From positions 4,898,001 to 4,962,000 of the forward strand of contig NZ_JADBEM010000001.1 in NCBI RefSeq assembly GCF_014873875.1: DNA of 64,000 nt. The letters run 5' to 3'. Shown here piece by piece: positions 34,490 through 41,967 of this stretch. Origin of the DNA: Actinopolymorpha pittospori. GTDB taxonomy: Bacteria > Actinomycetota > Actinomycetes > Propionibacteriales > Actinopolymorphaceae. The position numbers were made by a program, and so were the translations under genes. The notes under the pieces were generated by a model. It worked only from the letters and a program-made list of their open reading frames with translations. It ran no database searches and was not told the DNA's origin. The first letter of the stretch is position 1, and every line of letters begins with the position of its first letter.

Positions 34490-35093
34490 GAGGCCCCTCC
34501 TCGCGGACGATGGGGACGCCGACGAGCTCGCAGCCGGCCGCGCGCATCGCCCTGATCGCGTCCTCGGTCGTCGAGCCGGCCACCCCGGCCGTCAGACTCA
34601 GCAGCACCCTGGTCGCGAAGCCGAGACGGACGGCGTCCAAGGCCGTCGCCCGCACACAGTGGTCGGTGGCGATCCCGGCGACGTCGACCTCGGTGATGCC
34701 GTGGGTGCGCAGCCAGTCCGCGAGAGAGGTGCCGTCACCGGTCTTCCCCTCGAAGCCGGAGTAGGCCGCGGTGTGCTCGCCCTTGTCGAAGACGGCGCCG
34801 AAGGGCTGCGGGTCGAGGTTGGGGTGGAAAGCGGCCCCGTCGGTCCCGGCGATGCAGTGCACCGGCCAGGTGTCGCGGTAGTCGGGGTGGTCGGAGAAGT
34901 GGTTGCCAGGATCGATGTGGTGGTCTCGTACGGCCACGACGTGGGAGTACGCCTTGTCCCGCTCGTCGGCCTCCTGCCAGGCGTGCAGGACGTTGCCGAG
35001 CGCGAAGGCGACCTCCGCGCCGCCCTTCACCGCGAGGCTCCCGCCTTCGCAGAAGTCGTTCTGTACGTCCGCGACGATCAGTGCGCGTGTCAT
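34473..35093 (-). CDS. pncA: Nicotinamidase
   Basis: Deamidates nicotinamide to nicotinate in the NAD salvage pathway. The 206-residue isochorismatase-fold protein has the catalytic triad: Asp9 in IVADVQNDFCEGG, Lys in FDKGEHTAAYSGFEG and Cys in IATDHCVRATALDA. Metal-site residues appear in RDHHIDPGNHFSDHP. The tyrosine/serine context FDKGEHTAAYSGF is specific to nicotinamidases rather than other hydrolases of the fold. It is followed upstream on the same strand by pncB, so both salvage steps are encoded together. The actinobacterial enzyme is also what activates pyrazinamide in Mycobacterium. Confidence 0.94.
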   Translation of the reverse strand: MTRALIVADVQNDFCEGGSLAVKGGAEVAFALGNVLHAWQEADERDKAYSHVVAVRDHHIDPGNHFSDHPDYRDTWPVHCIAGTDGAAFHPNLDPQPFGAVFDKGEHTAAYSGFEGKTGDGTSLADWLRTHGITEVDVAGIATDHCVRATALDAVRLGFATRVLLSLTAGVAGSTTEDAIRAMRAAGCELVGVPIVREEGPPPVTL

Positions 35094-35148
35094 CGCTTCC
35101 CTCCCTCTCGCCGGTTGTCACCGAGCGTGCCGCCTGGGTGCCGACCGG

Positions 35149-36471
35149 TCAACCGCCGTGGCCGGCCACGCCCTCCACCGCTCCGTACATCGTCGGTATG
35201 ACGGGCTCGCCCCGCGACAGTTGAAGGGCGGTGCGGGGTAGCTCGGCCCGGCTGCGTTCGTGCCGCTCGCGGGCGGCCAGGAGCGGTTCCTGGCCGACGA
35301 CCTCGCCGGCGCGGACGAGCGGGACCAGCAACTGCCGTCCGTCCAGGTCGCACTCGGGCTGCGTCGACACCACCTCGGTCACCGCGACGCCGTCCTCCAA
35401 CTGCCGCCGGGCCCACTTGCGTCCCTTGTGCGTGGGCTTTCCGGTGGAGCGCTTCGCGACCCCGACGAGCGGAGCGTCCGGCTGCGTTCCGGTGGAACGG
35501 GCGACCAGTTTGTAGACGAGTTCGGCCGTGGGGAAGCCGCTGCCCGTGACCAGCGCCGTACCGACGCCGTAGACGTCGACCGGTGCGGCGGTCAGGCTCG
35601 CGATGGCGTACTCGTCGAGGTCCCCGCTGACCAGGATGCGGGTCTCCGTGGCACCGAGCGCGTCCAGTTCCGCGCGTACGTCGTGGGCGAGTACGGCGAG
35701 GTCACCGGAGTCGATCCGGACCGACCCCAGCTCGAGGCCGGCGATGTCGACGGCGGTCCGGACGGCCTCGCGGACGTCGAAGGTGTCGACCAGCAGGGTC
35801 GTGCTTCGCCCGAGTGCGCCGACCTGGGCGATGAACGCCTCCTTCTCGGAGTCGAACAGCAGCGTGAACGCGTGCGCGCTGGTCCCACCGGTCGGGAGAC
35901 CGTAGCGGCGTCCCGCGGCGAGGTTGGAGGTGGTGGCGAAGCCCGCGATGTAGGCCGCCCGCGCCGCGGCCACCGCGGCCTCCTCGTGGGTCCGCCGCGA
36001 TCCCATCTCCACGATCGGTCGCCGGCCCGCCGCCGCGGTCATCCGCGAGGCCGCCGAGGCGATCGCGGAGTCGTGGTTGAGGATCGACAGCGACAGCGTC
36101 TCCAGCAGCACCGCCTCCGCGAACGTGCCCTCCACCACGAGGATCGGCGAGCCCGGGAAGTAACAATCGCCTTCGGCGTAGCCCCAGATGTTGCCGCGGA
36201 ACCGGTAGGAGGCCAGCCAGTCGGCCGTGGTGTCGTCGACGATCTTCTTCTCCCGCAGGAAGGAGAGCGTCTCGGCGTCGAAGCGGAACCGTTGGATCGC
36301 CTCGAGCAACCGGCCGGTGCCCGCCACCACGCCGTACCGCCGGCCGTTCGGGAGTCTCCGGGCGAAGACCTCGAAGACGGCACGCCGATGGGCGGTGCCG
36401 TCGGCGAGCGCCGCGCGCAGCATCGTGAGCTCGTACTGGTCGGTGAGCAGTGCGGTGGACGGCGCCTCCAT
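35149..36471 (-). CDS. pncB: Nicotinate phosphoribosyltransferase
   Basis: Makes nicotinate mononucleotide from nicotinate and PRPP, feeding NAD synthesis. The 440-residue protein starts ALLTDQYELTMLRAALADG, then YGVVAGTGRLLEAI, EMGSRRTHEEAAVAAARAAY, GTSAHAFTLLF, VDTFDV and VRIDSGDL, all family marks with the phosphorylated-His region (SAHAF) intact. ATG 36471 has TAGGCT seven bases upstream on the minus strand and is probably leaderless; the longer open frame upstream has no support. Its position divergent from clpS matches pncB1 (Rv1330c) beside clpS in Mycobacterium. Confidence 0.95.
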   Translation of the reverse strand: MEAPSTALLTDQYELTMLRAALADGTAHRRAVFEVFARRLPNGRRYGVVAGTGRLLEAIQRFRFDAETLSFLREKKIVDDTTADWLASYRFRGNIWGYAEGDCYFPGSPILVVEGTFAEAVLLETLSLSILNHDSAIASAASRMTAAAGRRPIVEMGSRRTHEEAAVAAARAAYIAGFATTSNLAAGRRYGLPTGGTSAHAFTLLFDSEKEAFIAQVGALGRSTTLLVDTFDVREAVRTAVDIAGLELGSVRIDSGDLAVLAHDVRAELDALGATETRILVSGDLDEYAIASLTAAPVDVYGVGTALVTGSGFPTAELVYKLVARSTGTQPDAPLVGVAKRSTGKPTHKGRKWARRQLEDGVAVTEVVSTQPECDLDGRQLLVPLVRAGEVVGQEPLLAARERHERSRAELPRTALQLSRGEPVIPTMYGAVEGVAGHGG

Positions 36472-36774
36472 GTGGCCGAGCCTACGCGGATCACCGGAGC
36501 CGACGTGATCCGCCGGAACGGTCCGGGACCGATGGCGGATCGGCGGGCGGATCGACGGGGGAGGAGTCGGGGGGAGGACTCCGACGGGCCACTCGACCGG
36601 TTCGTCCCGCGCTCGTCGCGGTTCGTGCGGTCGCGAACCCGGTCGGGTTCGCGCCCTGATTTCGGCCGGATTCGACCGGTTGTGCGGGTACCTCCGCGAC
36701 GATCCGCGCCGGACTGCGTGTTTTTCGGGGGGTGCGTGGCGAACGATGCCACCGACAGATGCCACGATGGGACG
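36472..36774. other. Divergent promoter region between pncB and clpS
   Basis: Just over 300 bases without a gene. It contains the pncB -10 box (36479-36484, minus strand), a perfect 9-bp inverted repeat CGCGAACCC-GGTC-GGGTTCGCG at 36632-36653, and before clpS the weak box CACGAT at 36763-36768. The long reading frames crossing it are shadows. Confidence 0.5.
36632..36653. promoter_or_regulatory. Inverted repeat between pncB and clpS
   Basis: CGCGAACCC-GGTC-GGGTTCGCG, perfect 9-bp arms with a four-base loop, roughly in the middle of the divergent promoter region. It could be an operator or the terminator-like hairpin of a short transcript. Confidence 0.35.
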
Positions 36775-37074
36775 GTGAGTGGTACCGCACCCGTGGAGCT
36801 CGAGCGACCCGACGTCGATGACGTGGTCCTGCCGGACACGCCGTGGATCACCATCGTCTGGAACGACCCCATCAACCTGATGTCCTACGTCACCTACGTG
36901 TTCCAGGCCTACTTCAGCTACCCGCGGAAGAAGGCGGAGAAGCTCATGATGGACGTGCACAAGCGCGGCAAGGCCGTGGTGTCCAGCGGCTCGCGAGAAG
37001 AGATGGAACGCGACGTCGAGGCCATGCACTCCTATGGCCTGTGGGCGACGTTGCAGAAGAGTGGAGACTCATGA
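36775..37074 (+). CDS. clpS: ATP-dependent Clp protease adaptor ClpS
   Basis: Adaptor that brings N-end-rule substrates to ClpC/ClpA-ClpP. The 99-residue protein has an acidic flexible N-terminus and then the ClpS core: PWITIVWNDPINLMSYVTYV, FQAYFSYPRKKAEKLMMDVH, GKAVVSSGSREEMERDVEAM, with the usual Asn-Asp-Pro that shapes the N-degron pocket. GTG 36775 gives the normal length. The stop overlaps the next start as ATGA, so it is coupled to the DUF2017 gene, as in other actinobacteria. Confidence 0.95.
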   Translation: MSGTAPVELERPDVDDVVLPDTPWITIVWNDPINLMSYVTYVFQAYFSYPRKKAEKLMMDVHKRGKAVVSSGSREEMERDVEAMHSYGLWATLQKSGDS

Positions 37075-37631
37075 CGGGCGGTTTCCGTGCTCGCCGGGGC
37101 GTCGTCTCGGCGACGTTCGCGGCCGACGAGGTCCGCCTGCTGCGCGGCCTGGTCGCCGAGCTCGTCGAGCTGGTCCGCAGCGAGACGCCGATCTCGACCA
37201 AGCCGCCGGAGGACTCCCTCGCCGCTCTGGTGGGGCAGATGGCCTCGACCGAACCCCCCGACGACGAGGTGCTCGCCCGGCTGTTCCCGAGCGCCTACAA
37301 CGACGACGAGAACGCCGCGGGCGAGTTCCGCCGCTTCACCGAGTACGGCCTGCGCGACGCCAAGGTCAAGAACGCCGAAATCGTCCTCGAGTCGCTCGGC
37401 GACCCGGCCTTCTCCGACCAGGTGACGGTGTCCCTGAACCCCGACGAGGCCCAGGCCTGGCTGCGCAACCTCACCGACCTGCGACTCGCGCTCGGCGTCC
37501 GGCTCGGCGTCGAGGACGACGACGAGGACACCTGGGCGGCGTTGCCCGACGACGACCGCCGGCGCCAGGTCTACGGCGTCTACGTCTGGCTCGGCTGGCT
37601 GCAGGAGTCCCTCGTCCGGGCGGTCTGGTAG
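37071..37631 (+). CDS. DUF2017 protein
   Basis: A 186-residue soluble protein of the actinobacterial DUF2017 family, which almost always follows clpS. Features are FRARRGVVSATFAADEVRLL near the start, an acidic central region (PSAYNDDENAAGEFRRFTE), and LNPDEAQAWLRNLTDLRLAL toward the end. No enzyme motif is visible. The coupling to clpS by ATGA overlap suggests a part in regulated proteolysis, but function is unknown. Confidence 0.9.
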   Translation: MTGGFRARRGVVSATFAADEVRLLRGLVAELVELVRSETPISTKPPEDSLAALVGQMASTEPPDDEVLARLFPSAYNDDENAAGEFRRFTEYGLRDAKVKNAEIVLESLGDPAFSDQVTVSLNPDEAQAWLRNLTDLRLALGVRLGVEDDDEDTWAALPDDDRRRQVYGVYVWLGWLQESLVRAVW

Positions 37632-37666
37632 CCGAACCCTGCGCCGCGCCTCGGTAGGCTCGCGTC

Positions 37667-38149
37667 GTGCTCACGATCGACCAGGCAACCTACGACGCGA
37701 TTGTCGCCCACGCCCGGGCCGACCACCCCGACGAGGCGTGCGGGATCGTCGCCGGTCCGGAGGGCTCCGAGCGTCCGGAGCGGTTCGTCCCGATGATGAA
37801 CGCCGAGCGCTCGCCGACGTTCTACTCCTTCGACTCGGGCGAGCACTACCGGGTCTGGAACGAGATGTGGGAACGCGACGAGGAGCCGGTCGTGATCTAC
37901 CACTCCCACACTGCCACCGAGGCCTACCCCTCCCGCACCGACATCGGCCTCGCCAAGGAACCCGGCGCCCACTACGTGCTGGTCTCCACCCGCGAGTCTG
38001 GTTCGGCGGATGGTCCGGTCGAGTTCCGCTCCTACCGGATCATCGACGAGACGGTGACGGAGGAGGAGGTCCGGGTGGTGGCGTCGTACGACTCGGCCTC
38101 CGGTCCCGCCGGCGAGGCGGCCGCCGGGGCGGACCCGGCTGCCGGATGA
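37667..38149 (+). CDS. mec: Mec-type JAMM metallopeptidase (CysO-cysteine hydrolase)
   Basis: A 160-residue Mov34/MPN/PAD-1 metallopeptidase. The JAMM zinc site is complete: Glu in DEACGIV and H-S-H-T-x6-S-x2-D in YHSHTATEAYPSRTDIG. In Mycobacterium the homologue (Rv1334) cleaves cysteine from the C-terminus of CysO. Here it is likewise just upstream of cysO and cysM, so the same role is very likely. GTG 37667 has TAGGCT ending six bases before it, indicating a leaderless transcript separate from the DUF2017 gene. Confidence 0.92.
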   Translation: MLTIDQATYDAIVAHARADHPDEACGIVAGPEGSERPERFVPMMNAERSPTFYSFDSGEHYRVWNEMWERDEEPVVIYHSHTATEAYPSRTDIGLAKEPGAHYVLVSTRESGSADGPVEFRSYRIIDETVTEEEVRVVASYDSASGPAGEAAAGADPAAG

Positions 38150-38260
38150 CCTCCCGGCGCGGTCGGGAACGAACCCCGACGCACCCTTCGGGCCACTTCT
38201 GGTCGAGGTGGCCGGATCAGGCCACCCCGCCGCCGTCCGTGCTCGGCCGGGCAAATCCCG

Positions 38261-38286
38261 ACGGTCCCACGCAGGACTGGGACCGT
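38261..38286 (+). promoter_or_regulatory. Hairpin upstream of the cys leader peptide
   Basis: ACGGTCCCA at 38261-38269, loop CGCAGGAC, TGGGACCGT at 38278-38286: perfect 9-bp arms. It overlaps the start of the TAAGCT -10 box, so it lies upstream of the likely start of transcription and may be an operator rather than an RNA element. Confidence 0.4.
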
Positions 38287-38298
38287 AAGCTGAACTCC

Positions 38299-38364
38299 GT
38301 GGAACGCTGTCTTCTCGCGCACACGCCGCCGGTCGTCGTCTACGACCACTTCGCCGCCGCCTGA
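38299..38364 (+). CDS. Putative leader peptide upstream of cysO-cysM
   Basis: A 21-residue frame, VERCLLAHTPPVVVYDHFAA plus Ala, ending in TGA at 38362-38364. TAAGCT ends seven bases before its GTG, which would make its mRNA leaderless. It carries a Cys at codon 4. Several actinobacteria have short leader peptides before sulfur and cysteine genes, though the best-known type has a different sequence (a His-Val-Asp-Leu core). Cysteine-responsive control of cysO-cysM is therefore possible but unproven. Confidence 0.35.
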   Translation: MERCLLAHTPPVVVYDHFAAA

Positions 38365-38506
38365 GCGCCGGCCCGCCGCCGCTGCCGGAATCCCCGCGCG
38401 GACCGCAGTGTTGAGGCCAGCGGATGCGTACGAACATCCACGAACGTACGACGGCCGCAGGGCGGCTCCGCCGCGAAGCGAAGATCACCACAAAAGCCGC
38501 ACCATC

Positions 38507-38562
38507 AAGCGACACGAACAAGCGACACGAACAAGCGACAAGCGACAGACCGAAGCGACGAC
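38507..38562 (+). repeat. AAGCGAC repeats upstream of cysO
   Basis: The 13-mer AAGCGACACGAAC occurs twice in tandem, followed by two more AAGCGAC units and a degenerate ACCGAAGCGACGACACGACC. The tract is purine/C-rich and poor in T, sits directly before the ribosome site GAAGGAG of cysO, and probably stays unstructured in the mRNA. Confidence 0.5.
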
Positions 38563-38584
38563 ACGACCGAAGGAGCACGCACCG

Positions 38585-38857
38585 ATGGCTATCGAGGTCC
38601 GCATCCCGACGATCCTGCGCACGCACACCGGTGGCGCGAAGTCCGTGGAGGGCGCCGGGGCGACCCTGAGCGAGCTTCTCGACGATCTGGAGGCCCGGCA
38701 CACCGGTCTGAAGGAGCGGATCGTCCAGAACGACGACCTCCGCAAGTTCGTCAACATCTACGTCAACGACGAGGATGTCCGGTTCCAGGGCGGGCTCGGG
38801 GCTCCGGTCACCGACGGCGACGTCGTCACGGTGCTGCCCGCGGTCGCGGGCGGCTGA
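38585..38857 (+). CDS. cysO: Sulfur-carrier protein CysO (ThiS/MoaD-like)
   Basis: A 90-residue ubiquitin-like sulfur carrier. It starts MAIEVRIPTILRTHTGGAKS, has the MoaD-type core YVNDEDVRFQGGLGAPVTDG, and ends in the required Gly-Gly (PAVAGG). As a C-terminal thiocarboxylate it donates sulfur to CysM. ATG 38585 follows GAAGGAGCACGCACCG. It is 21 bases before cysM and downstream of mec, the order seen in Mycobacterium (Rv1334-Rv1336). The activating enzyme MoeZ is not in the window. Confidence 0.95.
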   Translation: MAIEVRIPTILRTHTGGAKSVEGAGATLSELLDDLEARHTGLKERIVQNDDLRKFVNIYVNDEDVRFQGGLGAPVTDGDVVTVLPAVAGG

Positions 38858-38878
38858 GCGGTCCGGACGGGAGCTCTC

Positions 38879-39826
38879 ATGCGTTTCGCCTCGCTTCTCG
38901 ACTCCGTGGGCGGCACCCCGCTGGTCGGACTCCCGCGGCTCTCGCCCGCTCCTGACGTCCGTCTGTGGGCGAAGCTGGAGGACCGCAACCCGACCGGTTC
39001 GGTGAAGGACCGTGCCGCGCTGCGCATGATCGTGGAGGCGGAGAAGGACGGGTCGCTGCGTCCGGGCGCCACGATCCTCGAGCCGACCTCCGGCAACACG
39101 GGCATCTCGCTGGCGATGGCGGCCAAGCTGAAGGGCTACCGCCTGGTCTGCGTGATGCCCGAGAACACCTCGGAGGAACGCCGCCAGCTGCTGCGGATGT
39201 GGGGCGCGGAGATCGTCTCCTCCCCGGCCGCGGGGGGCTCCAACGAGGCGGTCCGGGTGGCCAAGCACCTCGCCGAGGACCACCCGGACTGGGTGATGCT
39301 CTACCAGTACGGCAACCCGGCCAACGCCCTCGCGCACTACGAGGGCACCGCGCCGGAGATCCTCGCCGACCTGCCGAGCGTCACCCACGTCGTCGCTGGC
39401 CTTGGCACCACCGGCACCCTGATGGGGATCGGGCGGTTCTTCCACGAGCACAAGCCGGACGTCACGGTGGTCGCCGCGGAGCCGCGCTACGGCGAGCTGG
39501 TCTATGGCCTGCGCAACATCGACGAGGGCTTCGTGCCCGAATTGTACGACGCCCGGATGATCGACTCCCGCTTCTCCGTCGGAGGCCGGGACGCGATCCG
39601 CCGGGTCCGCGAACTGCTGGAGTCGGAGGGCATCTTCGCCGGAGTCTCCACCGGAGCGGTGCTGCACGCCGCGATCGCCCAGGCACACCAGGCGGTCAAG
39701 GCCAAGCGCAGCGCCGACATCGTGTTGATCGTGGCCGACGGTGGGTGGAAGTACCTCTCGACCGGCGCCTACGAAGGCACCCTCGACTCCGCCGAGGACG
39801 CCCTCGACAACCAGCTCTGGGCCTGA
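38879..39826 (+). CDS. cysM: O-phosphoserine sulfhydrylase CysM
   Basis: PLP enzyme of 315 residues that makes CysO-bound cysteine from O-phosphoserine and CysO thiocarboxylate. The PLP lysine is in NPTGSVKDRAAL; the phosphate-binding loop is EPTSGNTGIS; the glycine loop that holds PLP is GLGTTGTLMG. The C-terminal SADIVLIVADGGWKYLSTGAYE includes the tail typical of the mycobacterial CysM, which closes over the active site. ATG 38879 follows GGACGGGAG. Together with mec and cysO it gives a serine-acetate-independent cysteine route useful under oxidative stress. Confidence 0.95.
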   Translation: MRFASLLDSVGGTPLVGLPRLSPAPDVRLWAKLEDRNPTGSVKDRAALRMIVEAEKDGSLRPGATILEPTSGNTGISLAMAAKLKGYRLVCVMPENTSEERRQLLRMWGAEIVSSPAAGGSNEAVRVAKHLAEDHPDWVMLYQYGNPANALAHYEGTAPEILADLPSVTHVVAGLGTTGTLMGIGRFFHEHKPDVTVVAAEPRYGELVYGLRNIDEGFVPELYDARMIDSRFSVGGRDAIRRVRELLESEGIFAGVSTGAVLHAAIAQAHQAVKAKRSADIVLIVADGGWKYLSTGAYEGTLDSAEDALDNQLWA

Positions 39827-39865
39827 GCGGCGGGCCGCATCCACGCTGGCGGCGTTGTCGTCGTC

Positions 39866-39888
39866 GCCAATAGGACACCGCTATTGGC
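39866..39888. terminator. Hairpin after cysM
   Basis: GCCAATAG-GACACCG-CTATTGGC, a perfect 8-bp stem with a seven-base loop, 40 bp after the cysM stop. It is AT-richer than the surroundings, unlike the other terminators here, so it may instead be a protein site. Confidence 0.4.
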
Positions 39889-39912
39889 TCCTCCTCCGCC
39901 TGGCCAGCGCGG

Positions 39913-39944
39913 CGCGGACCACCGCTCACCCGGGGTGGTCCGCG
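39913..39944. terminator. Second hairpin after cysM
   Basis: CGCGGACCACC at 39913-39923 and GGTGGTCCGCG at 39934-39944 form a perfect 11-bp stem with a ten-base loop. A good candidate for the transcription terminator of the cysO-cysM unit. Confidence 0.5.
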
Positions 39945-40192
39945 TCCACGCCGGCGGCGTTGCCGTCGCGCGTGAACGGGCTGTCCCAACATCACTGTTT
40001 CGGATGCAACCGTCCCCGCTGTTCGAGGGTTTGGGAGATGACGCGCCCGGGACGGCGGCACGGGAGCAACTCGGGGGGCGCCGAGCACGACAGTGGCCAG
40101 GGGCAGCCACCGGACCGGCCGAGAGGTTTCGGTCGGACCGGAGGCAGAGGAGCCGTGTGCTCGGCGGTGACGCCGGTGGTGGGGTGCCACGA

Positions 40193-40254
40193 GGCGTGTC
40201 TGACACACGTGCCCAGTTCGGACGACGGACCGGCGACGGTGTGTCAGACACGCC
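40193..40254. promoter_or_regulatory. 16-bp inverted repeat upstream of murI
   Basis: GGCGTGTCTGACACAC at 40193-40208 is exactly inverted as GTGTGTCAGACACGCC at 40239-40254. Each arm also contains its own palindrome, GTGTC-N-GACAC, so the block looks like two copies of one operator 46 bp apart. It lies 70-130 bp upstream of the likely murI transcription start. No regulator candidate is nearby. Confidence 0.6.
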
Positions 40255-40324
40255 CGGACCGTGACGGGGGAGGCTCCGTTCACACTCGGTACGGCGCCGG
40301 GCGAGTCCCCGTAGGCTGTGGGCC

Positions 40325-41119
40325 GTGTCAGATGCGCCGATCGGGATCTTCGACTCAGGGTTCGGCGGGCTCACGGTGGCCCGGGCCCTGCTCGACCAGT
40401 TGCCCCATGAGCCGGTGCTCTATCTCGCCGACACGGCGCGTTATCCGTACGGCCAGAAGAGCATCGCCGACGTCCGCAAGTTCGCCCTGGAGTGCCTCGA
40501 CCATCTCGTCGACCAGGGCGTGAAACTGCTGGTCATCGCCTGTAACTCCGCCAGCGCGGCGGTGCTCCGCGACGCCCGGGAACGCTACGCCGTCCCGGTC
40601 GTCGAGGTGATCCTGCCGGCCACCCGGCGCGCGGTCGCCGCCACCCGGTCCGGCCAGGTCGGAGTGATCTGCACCCGCGCGACGGCCACCTCCCAGGCCT
40701 ATGAGGACGCGTTCGCCGCCGCGACGCACATCAGCCTGCACACGCAGGCGTGTCCACGGTTCGTGGAGTTCGTCGAACGCGGAGTCACCGGCGGACCGGA
40801 GCTCCTCGAGGTCGCCCGCGAGTACCTCGACCCGCTGACCAAGGCCGGGATCGACACCCTCGTGCTCGGCTGCACCCACTACCCGTTGTTGACCGGCGTG
40901 ATCTCCTTCGTGATGGGGCCGGAGGTGACCCTGGTGTCGAGCGCCGAGGAGACCGCGAAGGACGTCTACGCACGGCTGCAGGGCGGCGGCGTCGCGCGCA
41001 GCGTCGCCTCGGACCCGCCGCGGCACCGGTTCCTCACCACCGGCGACCCGGACGCCTTCATGCAGATCGGGGGCCGCTTCCTCGGCCCGGAGATCACCTT
41101 CGTGGAGGAGGTCGCGTGA
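40325..41119 (+). CDS. murI: Glutamate racemase
   Basis: Makes D-glutamate for peptidoglycan. The 264-residue protein starts APIGIFDSGFGGLTVARALL, with YLADTARYPYGQKS after it. Both catalytic cysteines are present: VIACNSASAA and VLGCTHYPLL. GTG 40325 has TAGGCT (40312-40317) seven bases before it and no ribosome site, so it is probably leaderless. Its stop overlaps the next start as GTGA. It begins a four-gene run (murI, phosphodiesterase, rph, rdgB) with the same order as Rv1338-Rv1341. Confidence 0.96.
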   Translation: MSDAPIGIFDSGFGGLTVARALLDQLPHEPVLYLADTARYPYGQKSIADVRKFALECLDHLVDQGVKLLVIACNSASAAVLRDARERYAVPVVEVILPATRRAVAATRSGQVGVICTRATATSQAYEDAFAAATHISLHTQACPRFVEFVERGVTGGPELLEVAREYLDPLTKAGIDTLVLGCTHYPLLTGVISFVMGPEVTLVSSAEETAKDVYARLQGGGVARSVASDPPRHRFLTTGDPDAFMQIGGRFLGPEITFVEEVA

Positions 41120-41877
41120 GGCTGACGATCCTCGGCTGCGCCGGTTCCTTCCCAGGACCCGAGTCACCCGCGTCGGGCTATCTGGTCGAGACGCCGTACG
41201 ACGGGCGGATCTTCCGACTCGTCCTCGACCTCGGCAACGGCGCGTTCGGCGCACTCCAGCGATACGTCGACCCGGACGAGGTCGACGCCGTGGGCCTGTC
41301 CCACCTGCACGCCGACCACTGCCTTGACCTGTGTTCCTACTACGTCGCCCGGAAGTACCACCCGGACGGGCCGCGGGAGCCGATCCCCGTCTACGGGCCG
41401 GCCAGGACCGGTGACCGGCTGGCGACGGCCTACGGCCTGCCGGGCGACCCGGGCATGCGGGAGGAGTTCGAGTTCCGGGTCTGGAAGGCCGCCGCGCCCC
41501 TGCGGATCGGCCCGTTCACGGTGACGGTGCTCCCCGTGGCGCACCCCGTCGAGGCCTACGCGGTCCGCGTGGAGCATGCCGGGCGGTCGCTCGTCTACTC
41601 AGGAGACACCGGCCCGACCGAGGCGCTCGCCGACCTCGCGCGCGGTACCGACCTGTTCCTGTGCGAGGCGACGTTCCTGCACGGCGAGCCGAACCCGCCC
41701 GACCTGCACCTGACCGGCCGGGAGGCGGGAGAGTACGCCAAGCGTGCCGGCGTCGGCCGCCTAGTGCTGACGCACGTACCGGCCTGGTACGACGGGCAGC
41801 GGATGGTCGACGACGCCCGCGCCGTCTACACCGGCCGACTCGATCTCGCTCGGGCCGGCGACGTCTACGACGTGTGA
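41116..41877 (+). CDS. Metallo-beta-lactamase-fold phosphodiesterase, Rv1339 type
   Basis: A 253-residue metallo-hydrolase. The metal site begins with SHLHADHCLDL, with further ligands in PVAHPVEAYAV, YSGDTGPTEAL and LTHVPAWYDGQ. The Mycobacterium homologue at the same position (Rv1339) has been described as an atypical class II cAMP phosphodiesterase. GTG 41116 overlaps the murI stop, so the two are co-translated. A role in cyclic nucleotide turnover is inferred by homology and synteny. Confidence 0.88.
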   Translation: MRLTILGCAGSFPGPESPASGYLVETPYDGRIFRLVLDLGNGAFGALQRYVDPDEVDAVGLSHLHADHCLDLCSYYVARKYHPDGPREPIPVYGPARTGDRLATAYGLPGDPGMREEFEFRVWKAAAPLRIGPFTVTVLPVAHPVEAYAVRVEHAGRSLVYSGDTGPTEALADLARGTDLFLCEATFLHGEPNPPDLHLTGREAGEYAKRAGVGRLVLTHVPAWYDGQRMVDDARAVYTGRLDLARAGDVYDV

Positions 41878-41954
41878 ACGGTCACATCCAGCACGTTTCC
41901 GACTCGCCGTACGCCCCGCGTGGGTCCTCCTCCGGGCGCCAACGGATCCGTCGA

Positions 41955-41960
41955 TAGGGT
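41955..41960 (+). promoter_or_regulatory. Leaderless -10 box for rph
   Basis: TAGGGT ends seven bases before ATG 41968, so rph can be transcribed on its own in addition to read-through from murI. Confidence 0.5.
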
Positions 41961-41967
41961 CGAACGC

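Larger units (their letters stand above)
38150..38584 (+). other. Intergenic leader region before cysO
   Basis: A 435-bp stretch between mec and cysO without a normal gene. It holds a 9-bp hairpin (38261-38286), a TAAGCT -10 box (38286-38291), a 21-codon frame starting at GTG 38299, and a tract of AAGCGAC repeats (about 38508-38560) before the cysO ribosome site. No match to a known riboswitch was recognised. Confidence 0.55.
39837..39968. repeat. 27-bp direct repeat, two copies 105 bp apart
   Basis: Copies at 39837-39863 and 39942-39968 follow the pattern GCRTCCACGCYGGCGGCGTTGYCGTCG (three mismatches). Each is beside a hairpin: the first precedes the CCAATAG stem, the second overlaps the GGTGGTCCGCG stem. 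They may be remains of a short repetitive element. Confidence 0.5.
39827..40324. other. Repeat-rich intergenic region between cysM and murI
   Basis: About 500 bp without a credible gene. It has a 27-bp direct repeat (39837-39863 and 39942-39968), two perfect hairpins (39866-39888 and 39913-39944), and a 16-bp inverted repeat (40193-40208 with 40239-40254), ending in the murI -10 box TAGGCT at 40312-40317. In Mycobacterium a rhomboid protease gene occupies this place; no trace of it is visible. Confidence 0.6.

Noticed and set aside
38200..38300. Possible cobalamin or SAM riboswitch before cysO
   Set aside because: A stretch CAAATCCCGACGGTCCC recalls part of a cobalamin riboswitch, but the other conserved boxes are absent and the hairpin lies upstream of the likely transcription start.
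39696..40374. Minus-strand frames of about 200 codons between cysM and murI
   Set aside because: They overlap the ends of cysM and murI, are rich in Arg, Pro and Thr, and follow the direct repeats rather than any protein pattern.
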